The position numbers and the translations under genes are program-made. From contig CANATJ010000003.1 of assembly GCA_947364595.1 (NCBI GenBank), forward strand, positions 1 to 47,964: a DNA stretch of 47,964 nucleotides. The letters run 5' to 3'. Of this stretch, positions 1-8,744 are shown in pieces (within the stretch, counting starts at the first letter, position 1; each line of letters opens with the position of its first letter). The notes beneath the pieces are model-generated. The model saw only the letters and a program-made list of their open reading frames with translations, did no database searches and was not told the origin of the DNA. The stretch comes from an uncultured Bacillota bacterium (GTDB lineage: Bacteria; Bacillota_I; Bacilli_A; RF39; UBA660).

Positions 1-636
1 CAAAAAATTGCTATAGTAGGACCAACTGGTGCTGGAAAAACAACAATTGTTAACTTATTAATGAAATTCTATGAATTAAATTCAGGAGATATAAAAATAG
101 ATGGAATATCTACTAAGGAATTAACAAGAGAAAATATTCATTCACTATTTACAATGGTGCTTCAAGATACTTGGCTTTTTGAAGGAACTTTAAAGGAAAA
201 CATCATTTATAATCGCTTAAATATTAAAGATGAGCAAATAAAAAATGTTTGTGATACAGTTGGACTTACACACTTCATTAAAACTCTTCCACATGGATTA
301 GATTCTAAAATTTCTGAGAATGATAGTGTATCAGCAGGGCAAAGACAATTGTTAACAATAGCCCGTGGTATGATTGAAGATGCGCCATTTTTAATCTTAG
401 ATGAGGCAACATCTAATGTAGATACAAGAACAGAAGAATTAGTCCAAAAAGCCATGGATAAACTAACAGAGGGTAGAACATCATTTATTATTGCTCATAG
501 ATTATCTACAATTAAAAACGCTGATTTAATTCTTGTTTTAAATGAAGGTAATATTATCGAACAAGGAACTCATGATGAATTAATGAAAAAAGACGGCTTC
601 TATGCTGAATTATATAATTCACAATTTGAATTATAA
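1..636 (+). CDS. ABC exporter, C-terminal nucleotide-binding domain (5'-truncated)
   Basis: This is the last 211 codons of an ABC transporter ATPase; the reading frame is open from base 1, so the start and membrane domain lie outside the window. Walker A (GPTGAGKTT) is at bases 22-48, the Q-loop reads LQDTWLFEGTLKENI, the signature is the SAGQRQ variant, Walker B is ILDEATSNVD and the switch histidine is in IIAHRLST. This set is typical of MdlB/YheH/YfiC-type exporters with a membrane domain fused before the ATPase, often working as heterodimers. The substrate cannot be deduced. It ends at TAA 22 bases before the next gene, so the two are probably co-transcribed. A full-length exporter with an N-terminal six-helix domain is expected upstream. 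Confidence 0.93.
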   Translation, partial: QKIAIVGPTGAGKTTIVNLLMKFYELNSGDIKIDGISTKELTRENIHSLFTMVLQDTWLFEGTLKENIIYNRLNIKDEQIKNVCDTVGLTHFIKTLPHGLDSKISENDSVSAGQRQLLTIARGMIEDAPFLILDEATSNVDTRTEELVQKAMDKLTEGRTSFIIAHRLSTIKNADLILVLNEGNIIEQGTHDELMKKDGFYAELYNSQFEL

Positions 637-658
637 AAATGAAAAGGAAGGTATAATA

Positions 659-1267
659 ATGAGAATATTTATAAAAGTAATTGTAAATTTAGTAACTTCT
701 TTGAGACTAATATTTTCTGTATTTTTGCTGTTTTTGTTATCAAAAATTTCAAATACTTCCTTTTTAATAATTACAATAATTATGTTCTTGACAGATTGGA
801 TAGATGGATATTTAGCTAGAAAGTTTAAAGTACAAACGCTTTTTGGGAGTGCTTTAGATACTATAGCGGATAAAGTTTTTTGTATAATATTAATTATTCC
901 GCTTTTAAATAAAATAGATTATTTTGTTTTAATCTTAATTGGAGAAATTTTTATTGCGACTATAAATATAATTGCATATTTTGAAGGGAAACAAACAAAA
1001 GCTCATATTATTGGTAAAGCAAAAATGTGGGTTTTATCAATAACTATAATTCTTGGATATACATATTTATTTAATTATATAAGCTTACCACTTATAATAA
1101 TAAGCCTTATAATAACCTTTGTATTGCAATTATTAACTTTTATAACTTATATTGATTATTTAAAAAAACAGGTACCACATAAAGAAAAATATAGTAAAAT
1201 TAAAACATTTGGTGATATATTTTATAGACTATTTAGTACTAGTTATTATTTAAATAAAAAGGCATAG
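659..1267 (+). CDS. CDP-alcohol phosphatidyltransferase family protein
   Basis: A 202-residue membrane protein that probably transfers a phosphatidyl group from CDP-diacylglycerol to an alcohol (PgsA-like, making phosphatidylglycerol phosphate) in the cytoplasmic membrane. The family signature DG-x2-AR-x8-G-x3-D-x3-D is complete: D46, D49, G50, A53, R54, G63, D67 and D71. Several hydrophobic segments follow, as in the family. I start at ATG 659 because GGAAGG stands about 8 bases before it; an in-frame ATG at 602 would overlap the upstream ABC gene and has no ribosome site. The alcohol acceptor (glycerol phosphate, or another) cannot be decided from the sequence, so I give no gene symbol. Confidence 0.88.
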   Translation: MRIFIKVIVNLVTSLRLIFSVFLLFLLSKISNTSFLIITIIMFLTDWIDGYLARKFKVQTLFGSALDTIADKVFCIILIIPLLNKIDYFVLILIGEIFIATINIIAYFEGKQTKAHIIGKAKMWVLSITIILGYTYLFNYISLPLIIISLIITFVLQLLTFITYIDYLKKQVPHKEKYSKIKTFGDIFYRLFSTSYYLNKKA

Positions 1268-1331
1268 ACATAAGTTGACATATTTTTTAGAAAAAGTTAT
1301 AATAATGCATGTGTGTCAGGGAGTGAAAAGT

Positions 1332-1730
1332 ATGAAAAAAACAAGCATCGAATATATGAAAAACGCTGTATTAGCTTTTAAAAAATATACATCAAATTCC
1401 GAAAATATAGATTATAAATTAGTAAATAATATATATAATTATATAGAAAATATTAAAAATCTTAAAAAAAGTGAATATGAAGAACTTGATAACTTTATAA
1501 AATCTATGCTTTATAAAGAAGATAGAATTCATATAGCAAATATTTTGCTAGAAAAAAAAGATAAAAATACACTAAAAAAACAACTTAATTATATGAGACC
1601 ATTTCAAATAGTTAAAAAAAGTCCAAAAATAAGACATATTGTTGCAAAATCAAATGAGTTAACTAAACCTTTAACAATTGAAAAACCAATTAAATTTTCT
1701 AAAAAGGTTTTAGTAAAAAAAGTTGCGTAA
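1332..1730 (+). CDS. Hypothetical basic protein, 132 aa
   Basis: I do not recognise this protein. It is lysine-rich, predicted helical, lacks a signal peptide or clear membrane segment, and ends in a strongly basic tail (KKVLVKKVA). A good ribosome site (GGGAGTG) precedes ATG 1332; an upstream in-frame ATG at 1275 lacks one and I rejected it. It follows the phosphatidyltransferase by 64 bases and is closed by a clear terminator, so it may be the last gene of that operon. The basic, helical composition would suit binding to nucleic acid or to acidic membranes, but that is only a guess. Confidence 0.65.
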   Translation: MKKTSIEYMKNAVLAFKKYTSNSENIDYKLVNNIYNYIENIKNLKKSEYEELDNFIKSMLYKEDRIHIANILLEKKDKNTLKKQLNYMRPFQIVKKSPKIRHIVAKSNELTKPLTIEKPIKFSKKVLVKKVA

Positions 1731-1732
1731 TT

Positions 1733-1760
1733 AAAATCTATCAATTTGATAGATTTTTTC
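1733..1760 (+). terminator. Intrinsic terminator after the 132-aa gene
   Basis: A 10-bp stem (AAAATCTATC with GATAGATTTT) closes a 5-base loop and runs into a T-tract, 2 bases past the stop codon. Confidence 0.85.
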
Positions 1761-1839
1761 TTTATAAGTTAATTGTAAAACGTAATAATAAATGATATAA
1801 TTATTAAGAAAAAAATATAATTATATGGGAGGCAAAAAT

Positions 1840-2640
1840 ATGTTAATAATTTATATAATTTTAGGAATAATTCAAGGATTTACTGAACCAATACCAGTAT
1901 CATCAAGTGGACATTTAGTAATATTTAAAAATTTATTTCAATTAGACGAACTAAATGATTTAAATTTTGAAATTTTTACAAATTTTGGTAGTTTTTTGGC
2001 TATAGCGTTTATCTTTAGAAAAGATTTAGCAAAACTTATAAAAGGATTTTTTGGCTATATAAAAACTAAAAATAAAGAGTATAAAGAGGATTTTAAATAT
2101 TGTTTATTAGTAATAGTTGGTTCAATCCCAGCAGGAATTATTGGGTTACTTACAAAAGATTTAATTGAAAAATATTTGGGAAATGTTAAATATGTTGGGC
2201 TTGCTTTATTAATAACTGCTTTATTTTTATTTATAATTAGAAAAATGAAAGGTAAAAAGGAAGCCAATGATATGACTTACATGGACTCTTTAAAAATTGG
2301 TCTTTTCCAAGTGGTAGCACTATTTCCAGGAATAAGCCGTAGTGGTGCTACATTAGTAGGTGGGATGTTTTCTGGTTTGAAAAGAGAGACTGCTTTTAAA
2401 TTTTCATTTATGCTTTATATGCCAATTAGTTTAGCTACTTTAGCTTTAGGTGTAAAAGATACTGTTGAAACAGGAATAGATTCAACTATGTTGTTTTATT
2501 ATATATTAGGATCTTTAGCCGCAATGATTGTAACATTTTTCTCAACCAAGTGGTTTAAAGATATAATGATGAAAGGTAAATTAATATATTTTGTATACTA
2601 TTGTCTTGTAGTTGGAACTTTAGTATTACTATTCTTATAA
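1840..2640 (+). CDS. uppP: Undecaprenyl-diphosphatase UppP (BacA family)
   Basis: This membrane enzyme removes a phosphate from undecaprenyl pyrophosphate to regenerate the lipid carrier used for peptidoglycan and surface polymers; it also gives bacitracin tolerance. At 266 residues it has the usual family length. The first conserved block reads QGFTEPIPVSSSGH (residues 12-25), with Q in place of the first Glu of the E. coli motif, while the second acid E16 and H25 are kept. The second block is PGISRSGAT. I use ATG 1840, which follows GGGAGG; the ATG at 1825 lies before that ribosome site. Flanking terminators suggest it is transcribed alone. It supplies carrier lipid needed by the glycan locus at 14-37 kb. 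Confidence 0.95.
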   Translation: MLIIYIILGIIQGFTEPIPVSSSGHLVIFKNLFQLDELNDLNFEIFTNFGSFLAIAFIFRKDLAKLIKGFFGYIKTKNKEYKEDFKYCLLVIVGSIPAGIIGLLTKDLIEKYLGNVKYVGLALLITALFLFIIRKMKGKKEANDMTYMDSLKIGLFQVVALFPGISRSGATLVGGMFSGLKRETAFKFSFMLYMPISLATLALGVKDTVETGIDSTMLFYYILGSLAAMIVTFFSTKWFKDIMMKGKLIYFVYYCLVVGTLVLLFL

Positions 2641-2663
2641 AGATTGATTTTCAATCTTTTTTC
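2639..2663 (+). terminator. Intrinsic terminator after uppP
   Basis: A 9-bp stem AAAGATTGA/TCAATCTTT with a 3-base loop overlaps the uppP stop codon and is followed by a T-run. Confidence 0.85.
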
Positions 2664-2689
2664 TTTTATAATAATAGTAGGTGAAGAAA

Positions 2690-3613
2690 ATGGTATATTT
2701 ATTATATGGGACCAAAGAATTTCAAATAAATGAAGAAATAAAAAAGATATCTAAAAATATTCAAGAAATCAACATTAGTAAATATGATTTAGAAAATGAT
2801 TTGCTAAGTACTGTGATTGAGGATTGTGAAACATATTCACTTTTTAATGAAAAAAAGGTAGTAATTGTAAATAATGCTAATATATTTACATCATCTACAA
2901 GTAAAGACAGTGAAATAATAGAAAAATATTTAAACCATATAAATGAAAATACTATTTTAATATTAACGGTAATAAACGATAAAATAGATGAAAGAAAAAA
3001 AATAACAAAACTGGTTAAAAAAAATGGAATAGTAAAGTGTTTTAATGATCAATTAGATATTCATAGTTTAATTAGGAATTTGCTAAAAGATTATAAAATA
3101 GATTATAATTCAATCAATACATTAATAGATAGAGTAGGAAGTAATCCATTAATAATCCAAAATGAAATAAATAAAATAAAAATTTATAAAGGTGAAGATA
3201 AAAATATAACTGAAGAGGATATATTAAATTTAACTACTAAAATAATTGAAATTGATATTTTTAAATTAATAGACTATATTGTCAAAGGAAATAAAGAAAA
3301 AGCATTAGAAATGTATTATGAAATGCTTAAAATGAATGAAGAACCTTTAAAAATAATTATTATGTTGGCGAATCAATTTAGAATAATGTATCAATCAAAA
3401 GAATTATTAAAAAAAGGTTATACTGAAAAGGATATTGCTGGAATTTTGAAAATTCATCCATATAGAGTAAAATTAGCTATTCAAAATAGTAGATTATATA
3501 ATTCTAGTGTTTTGCTAAAAAAATTAGATGAATTAGCTGATATAGATATGGGTATAAAAACGGGCAGTATAAACAAAAATCTTTCTTTAGAACTATTTAT
3601 ACTAAACACATAA
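2690..3613 (+). CDS. holA: DNA polymerase III subunit delta (HolA)
   Basis: This 307-residue protein matches the clamp-loader delta subunit, which opens the beta clamp during DNA replication. The N-terminus has the typical YLLYGTKEFQINEEI start, followed by the degenerate AAA+ core without a true Walker A, the KVVIVNNA segment and the C-terminal helical collar with the FKLIDYIVKGNKEKAL block found in this family. I take ATG 2690 because AGGTGA lies 5 bases before it; a GTG at 2681 is part of that ribosome site. It is divided from convergent rarA by a shared terminator. Confidence 0.9.
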   Translation: MVYLLYGTKEFQINEEIKKISKNIQEINISKYDLENDLLSTVIEDCETYSLFNEKKVVIVNNANIFTSSTSKDSEIIEKYLNHINENTILILTVINDKIDERKKITKLVKKNGIVKCFNDQLDIHSLIRNLLKDYKIDYNSINTLIDRVGSNPLIIQNEINKIKIYKGEDKNITEEDILNLTTKIIEIDIFKLIDYIVKGNKEKALEMYYEMLKMNEEPLKIIIMLANQFRIMYQSKELLKKGYTEKDIAGILKIHPYRVKLAIQNSRLYNSSVLLKKLDELADIDMGIKTGSINKNLSLELFILNT

Positions 3614-3638
3614 AAACAAGCTAAATTTAGCTTGTTTT
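3613..3638. terminator. Bidirectional terminator between holA and rarA
   Basis: A perfect 26-base palindrome with core ACAAGCTAAATTTAGCTTGT has A/T tails on both sides and serves both convergent genes. The last codon and stop of rarA (from 3627) lie inside its right arm. Confidence 0.9.
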
Positions 3639-4832
3639 ATTATTGATTTTATCATATATGTTTTTTAGATTAATTTCATATTTACTTGTAAGTTTAGGAA
3701 AATAATATTTTTTATCTTTAATTTCATCGGGTAAGTATTGTTGCTTAACATAACTACCTTTAAAATTATGCGGATATTTATAATCTTTTGAATTTGTTTT
3801 TAAATGGTTAGGAACTTTTCCAACATTACCCATTTGAATATCGTTGATGGCATTATTAATAGCCATATAGGCACTATTTGATTTCGGAGATAAGGCCATT
3901 TCAACGACGATTTCTCCTAAAGGTATTCGAGCTTCTGGAAGCCCTAATCTTTCACAAGCTCTTATGCAAGCATCTAATCTAGGACCAATTGCTGGGTTAG
4001 CAAGGCCAATATCTTCATAAGCAATTACTGATAAACGTCTAAAAATAATATCCAAATCCTCTGCTACAATTAATCTGGCTAAATAATGCAAAGCAGCGTT
4101 AACATCACTGCCTCTAATTGATTTTTGCAAAGCACTGATAACATCATAATATCCGTCATCATTTTTATCTATATATAAACTAGGTTTGCTATTTATCTTT
4201 TTTAATACATCTATATTTATTTTAAAATCAGATGAAGAGTAATACGCTACTTCTAATAAATTATAAGCGTATCTTAAATCACCATTAGCTAAATAGGCAA
4301 TATAATTCATTGATTCTTGATCAATATTAATGTTTTTTAAAAAACTTTTAGACTTTTCTAAGGCACTTACTATATCTTCATTAGACAAGGGTTTTAATTC
4401 GAAAAGTTGACATCTACTTCTTATTGCTGGATTAATAGAGTGATATGGATTGGCTGTTGTAAGACCAATTAAGGTAATTAAACCATTTTCCAAATAGGGA
4501 AGTAATAAATCTTGTTTATCTTTATTTAAACGATGAATTTCATCCATAATTAAAACAAGCCCATTATTTTCTTTTGCTTTGGCAACTACTTCATCAAAAT
4601 CTTTTTTACAATTAATAACCGCATTTAAAAAACAATGTTCTAAATTAAGTTCATTTATAATGGTATAAGCTAAAGTTGTTTTGCCTGTACCACATGGCCC
4701 ATGTAAAATCATTGAAAACAATTTTTTATTTTTAACTAAGTTACTAAGAACTTGTCCATCACCAATTAAATGTTTTTGACCGACAACGTCTTTAAGTAAA
4801 TTAGGCCTTACCATATCTGCAAGTGGTCTCAT
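3627..4832 (-). CDS. rarA: Replication-associated recombination protein RarA (MgsA/WRNIP1 family AAA+ ATPase)
   Basis: RarA acts at stalled replication forks as a tetrameric AAA+ ATPase. The 401-residue protein has Walker A GPCGTGKTT (residues 45-53), Walker B LVLIMDE (92-98), sensor-1 region TTANPYHSINPAIRSRC, and the C-terminal MgsA domain with LARLIVAEDLDIIFRRLSVI and the AYEDIGLANP block. Length and order of domains are normal. ATG 4832 is preceded by GGTGATG at a good distance. It lies alone on the minus strand between holA and the xer gene. Confidence 0.95.
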   Translation of the reverse strand: MRPLADMVRPNLLKDVVGQKHLIGDGQVLSNLVKNKKLFSMILHGPCGTGKTTLAYTIINELNLEHCFLNAVINCKKDFDEVVAKAKENNGLVLIMDEIHRLNKDKQDLLLPYLENGLITLIGLTTANPYHSINPAIRSRCQLFELKPLSNEDIVSALEKSKSFLKNINIDQESMNYIAYLANGDLRYAYNLLEVAYYSSSDFKINIDVLKKINSKPSLYIDKNDDGYYDVISALQKSIRGSDVNAALHYLARLIVAEDLDIIFRRLSVIAYEDIGLANPAIGPRLDACIRACERLGLPEARIPLGEIVVEMALSPKSNSAYMAINNAINDIQMGNVGKVPNHLKTNSKDYKYPHNFKGSYVKQQYLPDEIKDKKYYFPKLTSKYEINLKNIYDKINNKTS

Positions 4833-4926
4833 TAAGCATCACCATAATAATTATATCATTTTAATAACTATTAATAAAGCTTTATTAAATAAAGGTTTTT
4901 TGATAAAATAAAAATAGGTGAGATTA

Positions 4927-5814
4927 ATGAATGAAGTAAATTACATAGAAGAATTTATCAATTATTTGTTATTTGAAAAAAAGTATAGTTCAAATACGAT
5001 AAATTCATATAAAGAAGATTTATTAAAATTTCAAAACTATTGTGATAATAATAAAATAAAAATATGCAAAGCGGATAAAAATGATATTCAAAATTATATT
5101 CAAACACTTGGGAAAGCAATGAATATGAATAGTGTTTCTAGAAATATTAGTACACTTAAGAGCTTCTATAAATTTTTAATGTTAAATAAAAATGTTACTA
5201 AAAATCCATTAACAAGTATAAAAAATCCTAAAATTAAAAAAGCATTACCTAAAGTTTTAAGCGAAGAAGAAATTAATACACTTTTAGATATAAATTTAAA
5301 TAATGATTTTGATTATCGTAATAAGGCTATGTTAGAGCTTATGTATAGTAGTGGACTGCGTGTTAGTGAACTTATAAATTTAAAAGTAAATGATGTTGAT
5401 TTAGACGATTCTGTAGTTAGAATATTTGGGAAGGGTTCAAAGGAAAGAATAGTCCCTTTAAGCCAATATGCAGTTGAAGCTTTAGATGATTATATAAATT
5501 TTTATAGAGGCAAACTTTTTAAACATGGACAAAATGACTTTTTATTTTTAAATAATCATGGACTTCCTATGACAAGACAAGGATTTTTTAAAATAATAAA
5601 AAAATTAGCTAAAGAAAAAGAAATTAAAACAGACTTTTCACCTCATACTTTAAGACATTCATTTGCTACTCATCTTTTAAAAAATGGAGCAGATTTAAGA
5701 AGCATTCAAGAGTTATTGGGGCATAGTGATGTTTCTTCAACGCAAATATATACTCATATTACAAACGAAAGGCTTCAAAATAATTATATAGAATTTCATC
5801 CTCATGGAAAGTAG
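4927..5814 (+). CDS. Tyrosine recombinase of the XerC/XerD family
   Basis: A 295-residue site-specific recombinase with an N-terminal SAM-like domain (about 1-90) and a C-terminal catalytic domain. All six catalytic positions are visible: R145 (SSGLRVSEL), K169 (GKGSKER), H240 and R243 (HTLRH), H266 (GHSD) and Y275 (QIYTH). Size and motifs match chromosomal XerC/XerD, which resolve chromosome dimers at dif, rather than phage integrases. Sequence alone does not separate XerC from XerD here. ATG 4927 follows AGGTGA; GTG 4918 is part of the ribosome site. It is 8 bases from the AlkD-like gene downstream, so the two are an operon. No dif-like site or element end was noticed beside it. Confidence 0.93.
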   Translation: MNEVNYIEEFINYLLFEKKYSSNTINSYKEDLLKFQNYCDNNKIKICKADKNDIQNYIQTLGKAMNMNSVSRNISTLKSFYKFLMLNKNVTKNPLTSIKNPKIKKALPKVLSEEEINTLLDINLNNDFDYRNKAMLELMYSSGLRVSELINLKVNDVDLDDSVVRIFGKGSKERIVPLSQYAVEALDDYINFYRGKLFKHGQNDFLFLNNHGLPMTRQGFFKIIKKLAKEKEIKTDFSPHTLRHSFATHLLKNGADLRSIQELLGHSDVSSTQIYTHITNERLQNNYIEFHPHGK

Positions 5815-5822
5815 GCGAAAAT

Positions 5823-6527
5823 ATGAATTTTCAGGACATAAAATGGACTAAAAAAAATTATAATGAATTTTTAATTTTTTTAAAACAAAACGCTGATTTG
5901 AAATATAAAAGTTTTCATCAAAAATTGTTAAAAAATGAAAATTGTAAATTAATAGGTATTAGAACTCCACTACTAAAAGATATTTCAAAACAAATAAGTA
6001 GGGGAGATTATCAATCTTTTATAAAATATAATTGTCATAGTTTTTATGAAGAAAAAATTATTCATGGTTTGATTTTAGGATATATTAAAAATGATAATAT
6101 TTTAACACTAATTGATGATTTTATTCCATATATTGATAATTGGGCCATTAATGATATAGTATGTGCTAATCTTAAATTTTTTAAAAAAATAGATATAAAT
6201 TATTTAAAAAAATATATTAGTTCATCAAATCCTTGGGAAATAAGATTTGGCTTAGTTTTATTGTTAAATTATTATATATATGAAGATAACTTACCTTTTA
6301 TTTTTAATATTTGTGACAATATTAAAAATGATTATTATTATGTTCAAATGGCTATTGCATGGTTAATATCAATATGCTATATAAAATATCCTAATATAAC
6401 AATAAAATATATAAAACAAAACAATTTAAATAAATTTACTTTTAATAAAACTATTAGTAAAATTTGTGATTCTTATCGCGTATCTAAGCAAGATAAGCAA
6501 ATGCTTAAAAATTTAAAAGTAAAGTAG
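5823..6527 (+). CDS. DNA alkylation repair protein, AlkD-like (HEAT-repeat glycosylase)
   Basis: At 234 residues this fits the AlkC/AlkD superfamily of HEAT-repeat DNA glycosylases that remove alkylated bases. Recognisable family segments are the start with LKQNADLKYKSFHQKLL, then GIRTPLLKDISKQI, YIDNWAINDIV (matching the NW..D region that holds the catalytic Asp in AlkD) and NPWEIRFGLVLLL (the conserved Arg helix). It starts 8 bases after the xer stop with only a weak AGG ribosome site, suggesting translational coupling. Glycosylase activity is inferred from the family. Confidence 0.83.
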   Translation: MNFQDIKWTKKNYNEFLIFLKQNADLKYKSFHQKLLKNENCKLIGIRTPLLKDISKQISRGDYQSFIKYNCHSFYEEKIIHGLILGYIKNDNILTLIDDFIPYIDNWAINDIVCANLKFFKKIDINYLKKYISSSNPWEIRFGLVLLLNYYIYEDNLPFIFNICDNIKNDYYYVQMAIAWLISICYIKYPNITIKYIKQNNLNKFTFNKTISKICDSYRVSKQDKQMLKNLKVK

Positions 6528-6579
6528 ATATTTTATAAAATAAATGTTATAATTAGAATCATTGGAAAGGAAGAATATT

Positions 6580-7407
6580 ATGTTAGATATATTTTTAGAT
6601 GCAGTTATTGATACATTAAAATTAATTCCATTTTTATTTATAGCATTTTTAATAATAGAATTTACTGAACATAAATTAAATAATAAAAAAATAGTAAGTA
6701 AATCTGGAAGGCTTGGACCAATAATAGGAAGTTTATTAGGCATATTTCCTCAATGTGGGTTTTCTGTTTTAGCGACTAATTTATATATAACTAGAATCAT
6801 TAGTTTAGGTACATTAATTGCGGTATATTTATCAACTAGTGATGAAATGCTTCCGATTATGATTGCTCAAAAGGCAGATATAAAGGATATTTTATGTTTG
6901 TTATTAATTAAATTTATAGTTGGTATAGTATTTGGATTTATAATTGATTTATTGATTACAAAAAGGGATAAAGTTAATTATGAAATTTGTAAACATGATC
7001 ATTGTGATTGTAATCATAGTTTTATTAATTCTGCAATTAAACATACATTTAAAACATCGCTATTTATTTTTGCTTTTACATTGTTTATAAATTTTATTTT
7101 TTCTTATGGCGGTGAAGGATATTTAAAACATATTTTTTCAAAAAATAATTGGTTTACGCCATTTATTAGTGGACTTATTGGTTTAATACCAAATTGTGGC
7201 TCTAGCATTTTAATAACAGAGTTATATTTAAATAATCTTCTTCCTTTAGGCCCTACAATATCTGGTCTATTAACAGGTAGCGGCGTAGCTCTTTTAGTAT
7301 TATTTAAATCAAATCCTAATTTAAAGGAAAATATAAAAATCATTACTATTTTATATGGTATTGGTGTGTTTGTAGGAATATTATTTGAAATTTTTAAAAT
7401 AGTATAA
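6580..7407 (+). CDS. Putative heavy-metal/arsenic exporter, ArsP_2-like, with duplicated halves
   Basis: A polytopic membrane protein of 275 residues with about eight to ten hydrophobic helices. Two halves carry matching motifs, GIFPQCGFSVLATNLY near residue 55 and GLIPNCGSSILITELY near residue 205, which indicates an internal duplication with P-x-C-G at each half centre. A cytoplasmic-looking loop between them has a His/Cys cluster, HDHCDCNH, a plausible metal-binding site. This layout matches the family called putative 10TM heavy-metal exporter or putative manganese transporter. The start ATG 6580 follows GGAAAGGAAG. The metal is not determined. It lies close to a ZIP importer gene at 7936. 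Confidence 0.72.
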   Translation: MLDIFLDAVIDTLKLIPFLFIAFLIIEFTEHKLNNKKIVSKSGRLGPIIGSLLGIFPQCGFSVLATNLYITRIISLGTLIAVYLSTSDEMLPIMIAQKADIKDILCLLLIKFIVGIVFGFIIDLLITKRDKVNYEICKHDHCDCNHSFINSAIKHTFKTSLFIFAFTLFINFIFSYGGEGYLKHIFSKNNWFTPFISGLIGLIPNCGSSILITELYLNNLLPLGPTISGLLTGSGVALLVLFKSNPNLKENIKIITILYGIGVFVGILFEIFKIV

Positions 7408-7431
7408 AGTATAATAGTGCTAGTATATAAT

Positions 7432-7458
7432 AAAAACGTTAATTAAATTATAAATTAA
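7432..7458. terminator. Bidirectional terminator between 7407 and 7482
   Basis: A stem of 13 bp (AAAAACGTTAATT with AATTAACGTTTTT) separates the convergent exporter and hypothetical genes and has T-runs on both strands. Confidence 0.85.
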
Positions 7459-7481
7459 CGTTTTTTAATTTTCCTAAAAAC

Positions 7482-7817
7482 TTATATATGGGATGTTTTT
7501 TTTCTTAGTATTTCATTTTTCCATTCTATTTCTAGGGTGCCAAAATAATAAGATAATCTTTCTGCATAATTTTTATTAACTGATTCACTTTTTAAATAAA
7601 TATCAAAAAAACCAGTAATTTCTAAAGAAATAAACTCTAATTCGCTTGCCAAGATGGTTGTTAGAGTATTTTTCGTTTTATAATCATTAAACCAAGCTTG
7701 TATCTTTTTTTTAATCTCTATCATTGATTTTTTTTGAACATAAAAATCTGTTTCTAAAATCAAATCAATAATATTTATAATATTTTTAAATAAACATTCA
7801 ATTTGGTCGTTTTTCAT
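7482..7817 (-). CDS. Hypothetical protein, 111 aa
   Basis: I do not recognise this protein. It is a small, helical, soluble-looking protein with no signal peptide or membrane span; aromatic residues are spread through the second half (FFDIYL, YYFGTLEIEW). The start ATG 7817 has AAAGGGAT before it. It is monocistronic, convergent with the metal exporter and divergent from the ZIP transporter. The terminator behind it and the clean ribosome site support a real gene. A metal-related role would rest only on neighbours and I do not claim it. Confidence 0.6.
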   Translation of the reverse strand: MKNDQIECLFKNIINIIDLILETDFYVQKKSMIEIKKKIQAWFNDYKTKNTLTTILASELEFISLEITGFFDIYLKSESVNKNYAERLSYYFGTLEIEWKNEILRKKTSHI

Positions 7818-7935
7818 AAAAATCCCTTTCTAGACGTTATTATATAATAAATTTATTTAAAGTACAACATATCTTTTTTGTTTATATTTACATACTTTTT
7901 TTTAATATACATATAAATTTAAATAGGTGAAGAAT

Positions 7936-8676
7936 ATGAAAATAGCTTTCTTATTAACCTTTATAGCAGGCTTATCTACAATGCTTGGAAGTATATTTAT
8001 ATTTTTTAAAGATCGCAAAAATATTATTTTAAAGTATTCACTATCTTTTGCTTCAGGAGTAATGATATGTGTTTCAATAATTGATTTAATACCAGAGTCC
8101 CTTAAATTATTATCTAAAGCAAATAGGGAAGAGGCGTTTATTAAATCATTTATTTTTATTCTAATTGGTATGTTTATTTCATTTTTAATAGATAAATGTA
8201 TTCCAGAATTTGATGATAAAAAAGAAGGAAAATTATTTAAAGTAGGAATTTTTTCAATGATTGCAATAATTCTTCATAATATTCCAGAGGGGATTGCGAC
8301 ATTTTTATCATCGGCTACAAATTTAAAATTAGGAATAGCGATTACAACGGCTATAACACTTCATAATATTCCAGAGGGTATTAGTATATCTGTACCAATT
8401 TATAAAGCCTCTAATAGCCGTAAAAAAGCTTTATTATACACATTTGTTTCGGGTATGTCAGAACCATTTGGAGCTATTATTGCATTTTTATTTTTAGCAC
8501 CATTTATAAATGATGATATTATGGGTATTTTACTATCCTTAATAGCCGGACTTATGATACATATTGGATCAATTAAGTTATTACCAACTGCATTAAAATA
8601 TAAAGAAAAAAAGAAAACATTTATTTTCTTTATTATTGGTATATTATTTATGTATTTAAGTCATGTGTTAATGTAA
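7936..8676 (+). CDS. ZIP family metal transporter (ZupT-like)
   Basis: This 246-residue membrane protein matches ZIP/ZupT divalent metal importers (zinc, with manganese or iron also possible). The two metal-binding helices are clear: HNIPEG at residues 114-119 and again at 143-148, followed by the SGMSEPFGA block near 172-180. About eight hydrophobic helices are present. ATG 7936 follows AGGTGA; the GTG at 7927 belongs to the ribosome site. It is divergent from the 111-aa gene. Confidence 0.92.
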   Translation: MKIAFLLTFIAGLSTMLGSIFIFFKDRKNIILKYSLSFASGVMICVSIIDLIPESLKLLSKANREEAFIKSFIFILIGMFISFLIDKCIPEFDDKKEGKLFKVGIFSMIAIILHNIPEGIATFLSSATNLKLGIAITTAITLHNIPEGISISVPIYKASNSRKKALLYTFVSGMSEPFGAIIAFLFLAPFINDDIMGILLSLIAGLMIHIGSIKLLPTALKYKEKKKTFIFFIIGILFMYLSHVLM

Positions 8677-8744
8677 AAATAGATAAATATATTATTAACT
8701 TAAAAATTTATTTAAATGCCACAAAGCATATATACATATAAAGC

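Noticed and set aside
4927-5814. Tyrosine recombinase as a sign of an integrated mobile element
   Set aside because: Size and motifs are those of chromosomal XerC/XerD, neighbours are housekeeping genes, and no attachment repeats or phage genes are seen.
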